Shown here piece after piece: positions 10,821-21,016 of a DNA stretch of 64,000 nucleotides. The stretch is from assembly GCF_003369915.1 (NCBI RefSeq), contig NC_046677.1:12524001-12588000 (forward strand), read 5' to 3'. The notes under the pieces were generated by a model. The model did no database searches. It was not told the DNA's origin and was given only the letters and a program-made list of their open reading frames with translations. Position 1 is the stretch's first letter. Every line of letters begins with the position of its first letter. Both the position numbers and the translations under genes were made by a program. Source of the stretch: Drosophila miranda. Taxonomy: Eukaryota > Arthropoda > Insecta > Diptera > Drosophilidae.

Positions 10821-11021
10821 ATATCAATAAAATTATATTCACCATTATTTTTATGTGTTTTTATGGTTAGCTTATCTCTAAGCTTCTTTTAATTTTTAGC
10901 TTATTCTAGCTTTTTTTCTGCTTGCTCACCATTGTACGTGTGTATGCATGTTAGGTTTCAGTTACTTTGTCTGGGCCTGGAAAAATCTAGAGATGACATT
11001 TTTAAAACCCTAATTTTATAG

Positions 11022-11760
11022 GAGGGACCAAAAAGCATATCCGTGTTTAAGAGGTCAACTAGAACCACGAGCTCAGTAGAAGCTTATAATTTGAATTTGG
11101 GAAATAAAATTCGAGCAAATGGGCACTTTTTTAAATTTGTTCAATGTCTTATTGATGCAGAATATGAAAAAAGTCGCGAGTTTGCTTTACTCTTTCAAAA
11201 TGGTGGTAATGGAAATCAGACACAGAAGAAGAAATTACGTGTAAGTTGAATACATTTTAAGTTGATCGTTAAAAATAATATGTTAGCTTAATTATTTTTG
11301 TTCTCAGGATCGCTCAAAAAAAATAATGGACGCAATGGATCTTTTTGAAAGAGGTGAAATAGATATACAGGGATTTCTGACATGCACTGTTTCCTTAGCT
11401 GACCGCTTTTCAAAGCAGGACTTCTTTGAAGGGGTGGACAATGAAAGCAATTTAACTGGAATGTCTTCTGATATGAAATCTTCCACATCGTCACTTTCAT
11501 CGAATGCTTCTCATTCAAGTCAGTCATCTGATAAATCATTGGTTCAAATGAATCCATGCAATGTGTGCCTATGTAACCCAAAGTCTGTGTTGTTGCGCCC
11601 GTGCAATCACGTAAACATTTGTGGTACATGTTGGGATCAAATTGTGGCCCACAACCAAGCAAAAAACGACTTGGAAGAAAATGAAAATATAAAGCCAAAA
11701 TGTCCAAGTTGCAACCGAGAAGTCGAAGAGGCCATACGCAATGTTTTTATTTACAATTAA
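11022..11760 (+). CDS. 3' exons of a RING-finger protein, 5' end not found
   Basis: Exon 11022-11240 follows a TTTTATAG acceptor and reads EGPKSISVFKRSTRTTSSVE, AYNLNLGNKI and HFFKFVQCLIDAEYEKSREF. Donor GTAAGT at 11241 and acceptor TTCTCAG at 11301-11307 lead to exon 11308-11760, ending in a stop. The second exon is Ser-rich in the middle and ends in a RING: CNVC, RPCNHVNICGTCW, KCPSCNRE, then VEEAIRNVFIYN, similar to the C-terminal RING of IAP-type ubiquitin ligases. The first exon resembles regions found in MULE-transposase-derived or FLYWCH-type fly proteins (VEAYN motif); that link is weak. Visible length is 223 residues, uninterrupted. The upstream part is missing or lies beyond the SGM insertion, so the gene may be truncated. 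Confidence 0.6.
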
Positions 11761-11933
11761 CTTGTGTAAGTTAAGAACGACAAAATTTAAGAAAACTTCT
11801 ATTATGATTCCTGTGTATTTGGACTATTGCACATTTTTTAATTTCAATAAAATCATGTTATAAAATGAAATGCTGTCAAAAAAATATAAGTGTATAAGTG
11901 CGAAATTAGTTAATTATTTTCTGGCGGACTTAA

Positions 11934-12085
11934 GTCGTTTCGAAACGACATATCTCCGCGCGGAGTTATGACGTTTTGAGACGACATATCTCCGCGCGGA
12001 GGTATGTCGCTTTAAAACGACATAATTTCGCGCGGAGATATGTCGTTTGTGGATCGGCGGAGATATGTCGTCGGAGATATGTCGC
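11934..12085. repeat. 36-bp tandem array of nested GC palindromes
   Basis: The palindrome core TCCGCGCGGA recurs at 11955, 11991 and (as TTCGCGCGGA) 12027, exactly 36 bp apart. Each core sits in a larger near-perfect palindrome with half-arm CGACATATCTCCGC; consecutive palindromes are joined by a second small palindrome of the type TTTCGAAA/TTTTGAGA/TTTAAAA. Two extra half-sites (GGAGATATGTCG) follow at 12059 and 12074. It has no coding sense. It could extrude cruciforms or bind a dimeric protein. Confidence 0.75.
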
Positions 12086-12383
12086 TACCCCGTTCTAGCC
12101 TATGAGCCTGATGTTGAATATTGTGCTCATTCTACAGTGGTTATTGGTAATTTGAAAAAGAAGTAAAAAAAAAACATATTTTCTTAAAAGAAAAAAGAAA
12201 GACAACGGAGCTCTACATGCTCAACATTGTAGGTTTCAGCAAAGACTATACAATACAATAACAAATATATCAACAACAACAGTCAGTCCGAGAGTAATAA
12301 CCGCCAAAAAATAGATATTAAATCAACAATAGATGAGAAAAACGCAATAGACATTCAAATAGCACCAATTATCACAGACAAAA

Positions 12384-12535
12384 TGTGGTTGCGGAGGTTC
12401 AATTACGCTCCAAGAAGTGTGGTTGCGGAGGTTCGATTACGCTCCAAGAAGTGTGGTTGCGGAGGTTTAATTACGCTCCAAGAAGTGTGGTTGCGAAGGT
12501 TCAATAACGCTCCAAGAAGTGTGGTTGCGGAGGTT
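12384..12535 (+). repeat. 34-bp minisatellite, about 4.5 units
   Basis: Units start at 12384, 12418, 12452, 12486 and 12520. Each reads TGTGGTTGCGGAGGTT then CAATTACGCTCCAAGAAG with one or two changes per unit. The period is not a multiple of three, so the overlapping 79-codon ORF at 12383-12622 changes phase every unit and is probably fortuitous, although its tail (EVKAQFERNLRRIEMLDAAA) looks protein-like. Confidence 0.75.
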
Positions 12536-12639
12536 AAAGCACAATTCGAGAGGAATTTGAGGAGGATAGAGATGTTGGATGCAGCCGCCGATTCTGGCGG
12601 GCCGATTGTGGCTCTGGCGTAGTTGATTTATATCAAAGA

Positions 12640-12957
12640 CTATACAATACCAAGACGTTGCATGAGGAACAAATGCTTTTTCAATTTTCGTTTGACGGTA
12701 CGGGTGCGCGGGGCTAGTACTTTCAAATCTTTCTTCCCTATATATGCGCTAGAAAAATGATCATCGCATATAATCAGTTTTTGTTCATAATTCTCCAGTG
12801 CAACACAACATTTTTCGCGCCAAATTTGACCAAAACTGCTGTCTGCAGGCGGAAAATTAAACATTTTTATACCAGGATTGGTACGCCTTGATTTTTGGCA
12901 TGTCTTCACAATGCATTGCCGGCCGGACTTTGCAGCACCTTTTCTTATTCCGCTCAT
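12640..12957 (-). CDS. THAP-domain protein, single short ORF
   Basis: This 105-codon ORF has a C2CH THAP zinc finger: C15-x4-C20, the region FNFPPADSSFGQIW with W46, and C64-x2-H67 in IICDDHF. THAP domains are DNA-binding modules of P-element transposases and of host factors derived from them. After the finger there is only a basic tail (RTVKRKLKKHLF) and a stop; no coiled coil, GTP-binding or catalytic region follows. It is therefore a lone DNA-binding exon, a truncated P-like transposase, or a small host repressor-like gene. Its last 25 bases belong to a 35-bp sequence found again, inverted, at 17344-17378. It sits in transposon-rich DNA. Confidence 0.65.
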   Translation of the reverse strand: MSGIRKGAAKSGRQCIVKTCQKSRRTNPGIKMFNFPPADSSFGQIWREKCCVALENYEQKLIICDDHFSSAYIGKKDLKVLAPRTRTVKRKLKKHLFLMQRLGIV

Positions 12958-13990
12958 ATTTTTTTACAACTGATTGCAATGATTGCTAAACAAGAAGTGA
13001 AGAAGCGAGCCTGGCACGAGCTCGAGCCAACCCAGAAATATGCTTGTAGTTGTGTATATGTGTGTATGTCCTAGGTCGGCACGGCCATAAACCGGTTTCG
13101 CCCGCAGCATATACGGCCCAGAAGTACTGGGAACTAGTTCGGAGGTGGTGATATCACCACTCCCTAACAGACCTAACTAACCCTTTCTTTACTAACCCTT
13201 AACAATGCTTTTCATCATTTCCATTTTTACCCGCAATGTCCTACGACATGGGGACCAGCGACACCACATCGTTTAGCCCCGAACTAGTGATATGGGTACT
13301 CGTCTAGTAGCTAGTGAAATGGGTACCCATGTAGTAGCTAGTGAAATGGGTACCCATGAAGTAGGTTATCAATCTTCATTTCATTTCATATTTAAATTTT
13401 TATTTTATTATATATTTCATTTTAGTTTTTAAATTTACTAATTAAAGTCTGCTGTTCGCGGTGGTACTGTTTTTGAAAAAACGTTTTTTTTTGCAGCTGT
13501 AGGGCCTTCCTAAGCTGGACTTCAGCTGATCCAGTCCCCGTATCTACAGTTATGGCATCTATAAATATAAAGTACAGATATAATAGGCATACAAAAAAAC
13601 AAAAAGCATTTTTCATTTTCCATTTTTTCATTTTCGTCGATTGTCTCTCCTATTTCGCGGCCTTCAACTTTTTCTTTTTTACTGCACGACACTGTGTCTC
13701 CGCTAACACGATTATTTTTGGCTGCATATTTGTCTTACATATATTTCTTTATTGAGCCTACGCAAATGCCGTTTGCTACATTTGCTTTGACTTACTGTTT
13801 AAAATTGAATAATTATAATTACTTGGTCAGCCGCACAGATTTGCACAAACTCCAAACGCAAAAGAACATTCCAGCAATGCAGTGACCGAAAACAGAAAAG
13901 GGAGAGGGAAAGGAATTGGAAAAAAGCAGGACAGCATAATTTTTTTCTAACTGCTCTCTTTATTTTCCACTCATGCTTTTTCGTTTCTTC
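12958..13990. other. Transposon-flank sequence without gene
   Basis: Upstream of the THAP ORF. It contains a palindrome GGTGGTGATATCACCACT near 13145 and a roughly 27-bp repeated phrase built on AGTGAAATGGGTACCCATG, near 13285-13365 (about three units). The rest is AT-rich with no convincing ORF. Confidence 0.4.
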
Positions 13991-13998
13991 GTCTACTG

Positions 13999-16639
13999 TA
14001 GTGTTGGGTAAACATCGTTCAATTTACTGAATAAGTTCGTTCGTTCATTTTTATGCAGTGAACTAAGTCGTTCTTTTAGTTCGTTCCTTTTTGTTCATCT
14101 TATTCGATCTTTTTCGTTCATCGTTCTTTTTTGTTCATCGTTCTTTTCCGTTCGTTCTTTTTTGTTCATCGTTCTTTTTTGTTCATCGTTCTTTTTTTCA
14201 TTGTCCCTTTAGTTCGTTCTTTTTTGTTCTTTGGCCTGTTTTGTTTATCGGTCTTTTTGTTCTTAGTTCAATTTTAAAGTCTCATATCTAGTTTTAAGCT
14301 TATATGTATGTAAATAATGCACTACAATTCATTGACGTTTTAACTTCTTAAATTTATTTTAATTCGTACTTAGTACTTGATATCGTTAGGACACAACCAA
14401 CAGTTTCAATTAAGTATCTCGTTTTCCATTTTTTATGTTTTAGAAGTCGGGGCTGAAAAACAATAATCAATTTCACTTATGTTGTCCATTATAATTTTAA
14501 AACCTATAAAATACACACCATTTTTAAGTATTTCACATATTATTATGTAAAAACATAAGGCTTTCAACCTTATTGGGCGTCAAAAGCGTTCGTCTTTTGC
14601 GGACTATTTCTCCTGCTGCAGAAAATAGGCGCTCACATGGCACCGACGTGGCCACCAAACAAAGACGTTTCAACGCATATTCGTATAGTCGTGGATATAC
14701 ATTTTTTCGCTGCGTCCACCAGATCAAAGGGTCCTGCTTTCTATTGATGTTCTCTTCTGCTAGGTATTTATCTACCTCTCTAATGGCAGCAGCCGTGTTA
14801 CAGCTTGGCTTTGTTATTTGGTTATACTGCTTGTCATACTCGTCCCAAATGCCACTTTTGGTTGGCGACAGTTTGACGGTTTCGATTTGTGAAGACAGAT
14901 CATCAGCAACATTATCAACCAATCCCGTTTGAGCGATCTTACATTGTAGAGCTGCAACTGTTTTTTCATAGCATTCATCGGACCTAAAACCCCGTTTTTT
15001 AAATCTTGGGTCTAGTATGGTGCTCTTTGCATACAAAATATTATTTTCCAAATCCCCAAAACGTACGGTCAACTGCTCTTTGAGTTTTTCTACGACTGCC
15101 CGTAGAAAATCATCTTTTGGAATAGCTTTGGCTATGGATTGATGCAGCAATGTGGCCATTATAATAACATTTGATAAGGTGACATTTTTCTCTGCTAAAA
15201 TTTCAGTTGTTATTTCAGAAAATGGCTTCAGCACTGGCAATACACCATCAATAATTTCCCATTCTGCCTGGGTCAGTACTAGTTCAGGGCGTAGAAGGGA
15301 AATGACCACCATAACTCCATCTTTTAAAATAGACAAGCGCTGAAACATTTTGTACGTTGAGTTCCAACGTGTAGGCACATCTTGTGTCAGCTTAAGGTCG
15401 GGAAGATTTAATTGGCTATTAATTTCTTTGAGCTTCTTGAATCCGGATGAGCTGCGATTGAAAAATTCTACAATTGCCTTTGCTTTGACCCTTACACTGT
15501 CAATTGGTCCCAGTTCTTTCTGTACAATGATGTTCAAAGTGTGGGCAAAGCATGGAATGTGGCGCCAATTTCCCAATTTTATCGCTGATACGATATTGGC
15601 AGCATTGTCTGATGCAATTGCAGTAATTTTATCTAAAATTTTCCAGCTGCAACACTCTGAAGAAAAGAGCAAAGATTGAGGCTTGTGTGCCTCTCACCGA
15701 ACGCTTCACAAGCTAGCATATGCGAAGATAGTTCCATATTCGTCTTGTCTATGAAGTGTGCGGTTACAGCTATGTAACTCTCATTGGTGAGCGATGTCCA
15801 TCCATCAGTTGTGAGACAAACTCCAGATGCAGATGCTATCTTCTCTTCACATTGGCAATTAACTCACTGTGTATATTTGGAAGTAGCACATTAGACAGCG
15901 TTTTACGTGTGGGCAACTTATATCCAGGGCAATTTGAAACGTCCTCTATCAGCTTCTTAAAATCCGGCTCCTCCACGATCCGGAGAGCATGATGGCCTTT
16001 GGAAATCATTCGCACTAACTGTTTGTCTAATTGCTCACTTTTACGCGCTGTCGGTGGCTTCTGAACAAATGCAGTTATTTCTTGCTGCGATGTTGTGGCG
16101 GCAGAATAACTGGCTTCAGTACTTCCTTGTCGTTCAATTTCATCGAGAGAAGCTGGGTGTTTCAACTTCAAATGCCGTGTTAAATTGCTCTGTGAACCTC
16201 CGGCTATACTCAAATCCGACTTGCAGTACTTGCACTTTGCCTTTTTGTCATCTATGGCATCGAAGTGATTCCATAAAGCACTAAATTTACGTTTAAGCGA
16301 CATTTCAAAACAGTTTAAATTTCTTTTCAACTTTCTTGCCAGAGTCCGCCACAACAAAATGTGAAAAGAGCAGCCATACCAACTCAAAAATAGCGAACAA
16401 AACGAAATGAGCAAAACAAAAAGATCTGCCATACCAGCTCAAACATAGCGAACATGAGGAACAAAAACGAACGTTGAACAAAAAAGAACGACAGACGAAC
16501 AAAAAAGAACGAACGGAAAAGAACGATGAACAAAAAAGAACGATGAACGAAAAAGAACGAATAAGATGAACTTATTCAGTTCGTTCACTTCCATGAATAG
16601 TTCATTTTTGTTCGTTCGTTCATGAACAACCCAACACTA
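13999..16639 (-). mobile_element. hAT DNA transposon, structurally complete
   Basis: The 2641-bp element is bounded by inverted ends TAGTGTTGGGT (13999) and ACCCAACACTA (ending 16639; the outer 9-10 bases match well). It is flanked by a perfect 8-bp target duplication GTCTACTG at 13991-13998 and 16640-16647, the hAT hallmark. Both subterminal regions are packed with GTTCATCGTTCTTTTT words (14030-14230, mirrored at 16440-16625), likely transposase-binding sites. The transposase is on the minus strand at 14533-16303. Confidence 0.93.
14533..16303 (-). pseudogene. hAT transposase with BED finger, two frameshifts
   Basis: Start MSLKRKFSALWNHFDAIDD at 16303. A BED zinc finger follows (CKYCKSDLSIAGGSQSNLTRHLKLKH), then linker. 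The first catalytic Asp is in CLTTDGWTSLTNESY (frame shifted near 15838), and the next block (LACEAFGERHTSLNL) runs to a second shift near 15672. The main 379-codon segment has the second Asp in AIASDNAANIVSAIK, CFAHTLNIIVQKEL, PTRWNSTYKMFQRL, and the C-terminal dimerization region with CERLFSAAGEIVRKRR. Without the two single-base shifts the protein would be about 590 residues, normal for hAT. With intact ends and target duplications, it looks like a fairly young copy that cannot make transposase itself. Confidence 0.85.
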
Positions 16640-16647
16640 GTCTACTG

Positions 16648-17557
16648 GTGAGACGTTGCATCCCAGCCGAACTAGTACGGTGGCTGGTGCGCGGTGGGTT
16701 GTAGAGTATACAGAGCAACATTTTTTGTCTCTTCTTTGAGTGGTTCGGCGTTCGTTTACCATAGGGTTAGTCCGGAAAGTACCCACGTAGGAACCAGCCA
16801 AATCAGTAGTTCGGTCAATCGCCACCGCCAGTACTAGAGGGGGCTTTTAGCTTCACACACAAGCGCACTGAAAGCACGTCAGTGTCTGCGTGCCGAAACC
16901 GTAGGGCAGCGTGGTCGCTGATGTCTTTGGCGCGGCACAGTGGGGACTCAGCCGAAATAGTCAAAAAATTGTATGAGTGCTTTAGATAAATTTAATGTAC
17001 GCATCTAATAGAGAATTTTCCAATCGAATTTTCAAGATAGTTTTAGTTTAGGAGATATAAGCACTCAAAGTTTAACATTTTTTCAGTGTGCAAATATTTA
17101 TTGACTAACTAACTAATTTAGCAAGCTGAGACGGCCAAAGGTCCCACTGTGCCGCTCCAAAGACATCGGCGATTCGCGACCACCGCTTCGACGGAGAAGG
17201 CATTGCCGAACAGACGAAACCGTTGGGCAGCGGGGTCGCGGTAGAGACGAAGTACAGGCGAAAAGGGAATTGAAACCCCGCGCGCTCCCTCGAGCCTTTT
17301 GGGTCCTAATGTTAGGACCAGCCATAGAACAGCTTTTTGGTCGCTCATGCAACATCTTGGTATTGTATAGTCTTTGATCCAATCCATTGGAATAAATGAT
17401 GCACGTGAATACGAGAACGAAACCATCTCAGCCTTTCCAATTTTCTTTGTCTTTAATTTCACTGCAAATATAATAAATTATCGGTAATTGATAGTTGGTT
17501 GCTGTTTTCTATCCTAGAACCAAATATGCAGTATATAGATCTGCCAGTTCATACCCT
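16648..17557. other. Transposon-flank region with inverted duplicate segment
   Basis: Segment 16916-16946 (TGATGTCTTTGGCGCGGCAC and AGTGGGGA) recurs inverted at 17141-17171 with few changes, about 200 bp apart, so the strand could fold back. A minus ORF here (17118-17462) has no recognised domain. The 35-bp sequence shared with the THAP 3' end is at 17344-17378. Confidence 0.4.
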
Positions 17558-18989
17558 GACCATGTCCCAAACGAACTTTCTGGATTATATCTCAAGGTCT
17601 TCTGCTCTGGCGTTCGGATGTTATTTTTTTTTGCATGTTAGGTTTTAGAATTGCTGGCATTTAATATACGTTTTCCGGCATACTGGTATGAAATGGTGTA
17701 TATAGATTGAGTGTACTTGTGTAAATAAGTATGCATTGAAATGAATGCATTGAAACGCTAATTAAACGCGTCCTGTAAATTTGTTCTTTCTTGATTATTC
17801 TTTAACAAGTTAAATGACATAGTTTTCGAGCTTTGAAAACCATTTGACACGGGAATTCTAAAAGTAGAAGTATATCATGCCATCTCTAGCATCAGGTGTC
17901 ATCCCTAGATTAGCACAGGCCTTGAAAAAGAATCGGACACCTACACATATAAACACATACACAAACATGGTAAGCGCTGCAGCAGAGCATGGAAAATAGA
18001 GGTGGCCACGGAGCGTGTTTTCTTCGTGTTACGATAGTCACACTCTCGTTTGCCTGTGAAGATAAATGATTTTATCCATTGTCGTGCGTGTTCCATACAA
18101 TACTAAATTTTTGGATGTAAAACAACTACATATTAAATTTCTTCTTTGTTACAGCATCTTCGAGTGATACATTTTAACTGCATGAAGGGCAGCAGCTTCC
18201 ATCTGGAAGTACATACATAGTAATATTAGTAATTATTCTGCTAAGCTCGACCACGAGCGAGGGGGTATTTACAACCTCCGGACAAATTCAGCATTGGAAG
18301 GCATTATTAAGGTTTAATATTAATAAAACTATTACATATATCTATATTGAAATTATGCTATGTCGAGCTGTTCGGTAAATTTTTAAAGATGCAAAAACTA
18401 TCATTTTTGTTTTGTGAAATGTCGAGTCGTAAAATGTAGGTCGTAAATGCCAAATAACGAAATGTCAACTAAATCATCGCTGCACAAATCCATGAAGCAC
18501 ATGCATAATACATATATGCAAATATCTCTCTGTTATATAAAACAGTTTTGGGTCGTCGTCGTCTTAGTCGTGGTCCTCGTCGCACAATATTTTATGTTGG
18601 ATCGTCGTGCTCCCGATAGTTTATTCAAAGCAAATGTGGATCTGATATGTCTGACCATTGTAAATTCTTGAAAAAGCGCATTCCATCGAGGATATATTTT
18701 TTGTTGCTTAAGCAAGTGGACGCTACTAACAGATATATGCACGCAGCAGTCCACCTCTAGGCTCAAGTGCCATCTCTAGATTTTCCCAAGCCCAGAAAAT
18801 TAACAGAAACACACATGCATACAAACACAAAAAGTCGAAAGCGGGCAGAAAAGAGAGAGCGCTGAGAGCGAGTGTGCATGTGCCAGAGCGAGAGGGAAGA
18901 GAACAGAGGCTCGGTATCACCGCTGCCTCAGCCGACTGGAGCAGCACTGCGCTGCTTCAATTTCACTTGGTCCGCGGCTTATAAAATGT

Positions 18990-19527
18990 CTTTCTGGCAA
19001 TTATATTTCCACGGCATTGGGTTCCACGTTCGGATTGGAGCGTAGAGAATGCATACAGTTCGAAAAATGTAGTGCCGTTATCGCCTGCTGCGGTGGTTGC
19101 TGCGGTGGTTGCTGCTGCCCGTAAGTTTTATAGCTATTGAGCCGCGGCGCTGTGTGGAGATACTGCTGCCCAAAAGTCTCGTTAATTCTATTGAATTGGA
19201 GGCGACCCCGCGCCTTGAAATGTAGGACATCCACAACTCGGCTAGCTGCAAGACGTTTTCTTCAACCACCTCCTGCGAGACGCCACCTCTGGCTACACCC
19301 CAGCTGCTGCCACGCCTGCGCCTTTCAAGGGCGCGCGTCATCACGCCACTGGCGATAACCGGCTCCACCTTTCCGGTTGTTGTTGCTTGCGTTCGGGTGG
19401 TTCGCCTGGCATTCGGGTTGGCATCTGGCTGGTTGGCGGATAAAGGTTGGCGTTGCCGCTCCAGCTCCCGTTTCGATTCTGACTTGAAAACGGTTTGTGT
19501 ATTTACGAATTTGAAGTCAGCTTTCAA
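18990..19527 (-). pseudogene. Gene-fragment-like stretch in duplicated block (copy at 24756-25293)
   Basis: Minus frames read protein-like sequence, for example RLQFNRINETFGQQYLHTAP with a glutamine/proline run (GQQQPPQQPPQQ) near 19100, and an overlapping 149-codon frame ending upstream at 19527 (QPLSANQPDANPNARR, VMTRALERRRRGSSWGVARG). The GC content is higher than in surrounding repeats. It may be host-gene exon sequence captured by a Helitron. The source gene is not recognised. No start or splice context supports a functional gene. Confidence 0.3.
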
Positions 19528-19569
19528 AAATTCAAAATGGCGGATCCAATAAGGCCTAATTCACTTAAA

Positions 19570-20345
19570 GCTAACTTCTTCTTTTGAGGCATGGCCCTGA
19601 TTCTAAAATAACATTTTATAGACGCCGGATAAGTCTCATTATTTTTTATTTCGTTCGCGATAGATACTTCTTATACGTATTTCAGTCCATAAACTTCCGG
19701 GATTCTTTGGTCAGCTCGTCCATATATACTCTCATAAGATCTCGGGATCAATAAGTACGAATTTAAAGTCTGTTTTCAAAAATTCAAAATGGCGGATTCA
19801 ATAAGTCTGGATTTACTTAAAACGAATAACTCTCCAGCCTTGCTACATCTACAGCTACATCTTTCCTCTTTAAATATATCTTTTAAAGAGAAAATAACTC
19901 TATAGATGAAAATAGTGCTGGACAATCTCAAGCAAAAATTAAATTTAAACAGCGCCGTCACACAGCCTTCTTCTTTTTCTTTTGATGCATAGCCCTGACT
20001 CTAAAATAAAATTTTATAGCCGCCGGATCAGTCTCATTCTTTTTTATTTCGTTCGCGATAGATACTTCTTATACGTATTTCAGTCCATAAACTTCCGGGA
20101 TTCTTTGGTCAGCTCGTCCATATATACTCTCATAAAATCTCGGGATCAATAAGTACGAATTTGAGGTCTGTTTTCAAAAATTCAAAATGGCGGATTCAAT
20201 AGGTCTGGATTCATTTAAAACGAATAACTCCCCGGCCTTGCTACATCTACATCTACATCTTTCCTCCTTAAATAGATCTTTTGAAGAGAAAATAACTCTA
20301 TAGATGAAGATAATGCTAGACAATCTTAAGCAAAAATTAAATTGA
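19570..20345. repeat. ~395-bp tandem repeats, first cluster
   Basis: About two units of a ~395-bp repeat, anchored by AAGTACGAATTTRAAGTCTG at ~19755 and ~20152 and containing CAAAATGGCGGATTCAATA, CTACATCTACATCTTTCCTC and CAGCCTTCTTCTTTTTCTTT. The minus strand shows short open stretches, but each is broken. The second cluster is at 21016-21790, and both clusters recur 5766 bp downstream (25336-26111 and 26782-27556). Confidence 0.75.
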
Positions 20346-20540
20346 AACAGACCAAGTGGCCATGACGATGACGATGGACATCTACGAAATAAAAGTGTCG
20401 CTGGGTCCAACTGAAGTAAGAAATTTTGGAAGTGTTCCCTCCAACGATGATTGAAGGGGGCACAGGACCAAGGGCCATGGCCGTCTACGATATAAAAGCG
20501 TCCCTGGGTCCAACTGAAGTAAAAAACTTCCGAATTTTTA
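20346..20540. repeat. ~120-bp minisatellite (copy at 26112-26306)
   Basis: The repeat unit contains GAAGTGTTCCCTCCAACGAT, GGGGGCACAGGACCA and TGGGTCCAACTGAAGTAA. More units stand at 23095-23270 and 28861-29240; unit 2's end and the third Helitron fragment hold about three in a row. The period near 29008-29128 is about 120 bp and stays in frame on the plus strand (MEVFPPTMIEGGTGPRAM repeating), but no full gene is visible. Confidence 0.65.
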
Positions 20541-20578
20541 AAGCAAAGCCGAAACTGTTTTTTTATTTTTGTTCGAAA

Positions 20579-21016
20579 CTATATCCTCGGAAGTGTAAAA
20601 CAAACTGTCATCATATATTTAGCCGTGGTTTTGAGAACCAATGAAGTGCACAAGCCTTGTGTATTCGAAGTTTTGAAACTCTTAACAGAGTCCAGATATT
20701 TTCTTTTGATTTCTGGGTTAAGATGCTCAGCTTTGATGGAGTCTAAAGCTATTGAAGTATATTCTGCAGTCATAATCGATTATAGCTGCTCCTTATTGTA
20801 CTTATCTGTCTCCCTATTGCTATAAAATAAGTGGATCGCATCTCTTGGAGCTTCACTGCCGTGAACTATTCGGTCCCTAAGCAACTGAATATCTTCTGAC
20901 GTCATTACGGCCGATGCGATGTTATTTAGTGCGGTTGCAAAAGGTTGATCATCTCGCTGTCGCATTATCTCTGTAAGTTCGAAAAACTTGAAGCCATCCC
21001 AGAGACTAGAGCCAAC
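20579..21016 (-). pseudogene. Helitron PIF1-like helicase C-terminal fragment (copy at 26345-26782)
   Basis: Minus-strand pieces read VVGSSLWDGFKFFELTEIMR, QRDDQPFATALNNIASAVMT, SEDIQLLRDRIV and HLFYSNRETDKYN, the later motifs of PIF1-family helicases encoded by Helitrons; a stop precedes EYTSIALDSIKAEHLNPEIK and TSLVLKTTAKYMMTV. At 21016 the homology to the longer fragment at 29273-30182 stops abruptly within AGAGCCAACTA and passes into 395-bp repeat sequence. Confidence 0.8.

Noticed and set aside
11934-12085. 36-bp repeats as a CRISPR array
   Set aside because: Units are contiguous without unique spacers, and the DNA is eukaryotic.
18447-18671. 74-codon ORF with a valine-rich helix, duplicated at 24213
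   Set aside because: Hydrophobic run arises from GTCGTC repeats; no signal for a gene.
18855-18912. GA-rich tract as an MSL recognition element, as carried by the ISX Helitron of D. miranda
   Set aside because: The GA run is short and impure, and synteny suggests an autosomal element; there is no evidence for dosage-compensation function.
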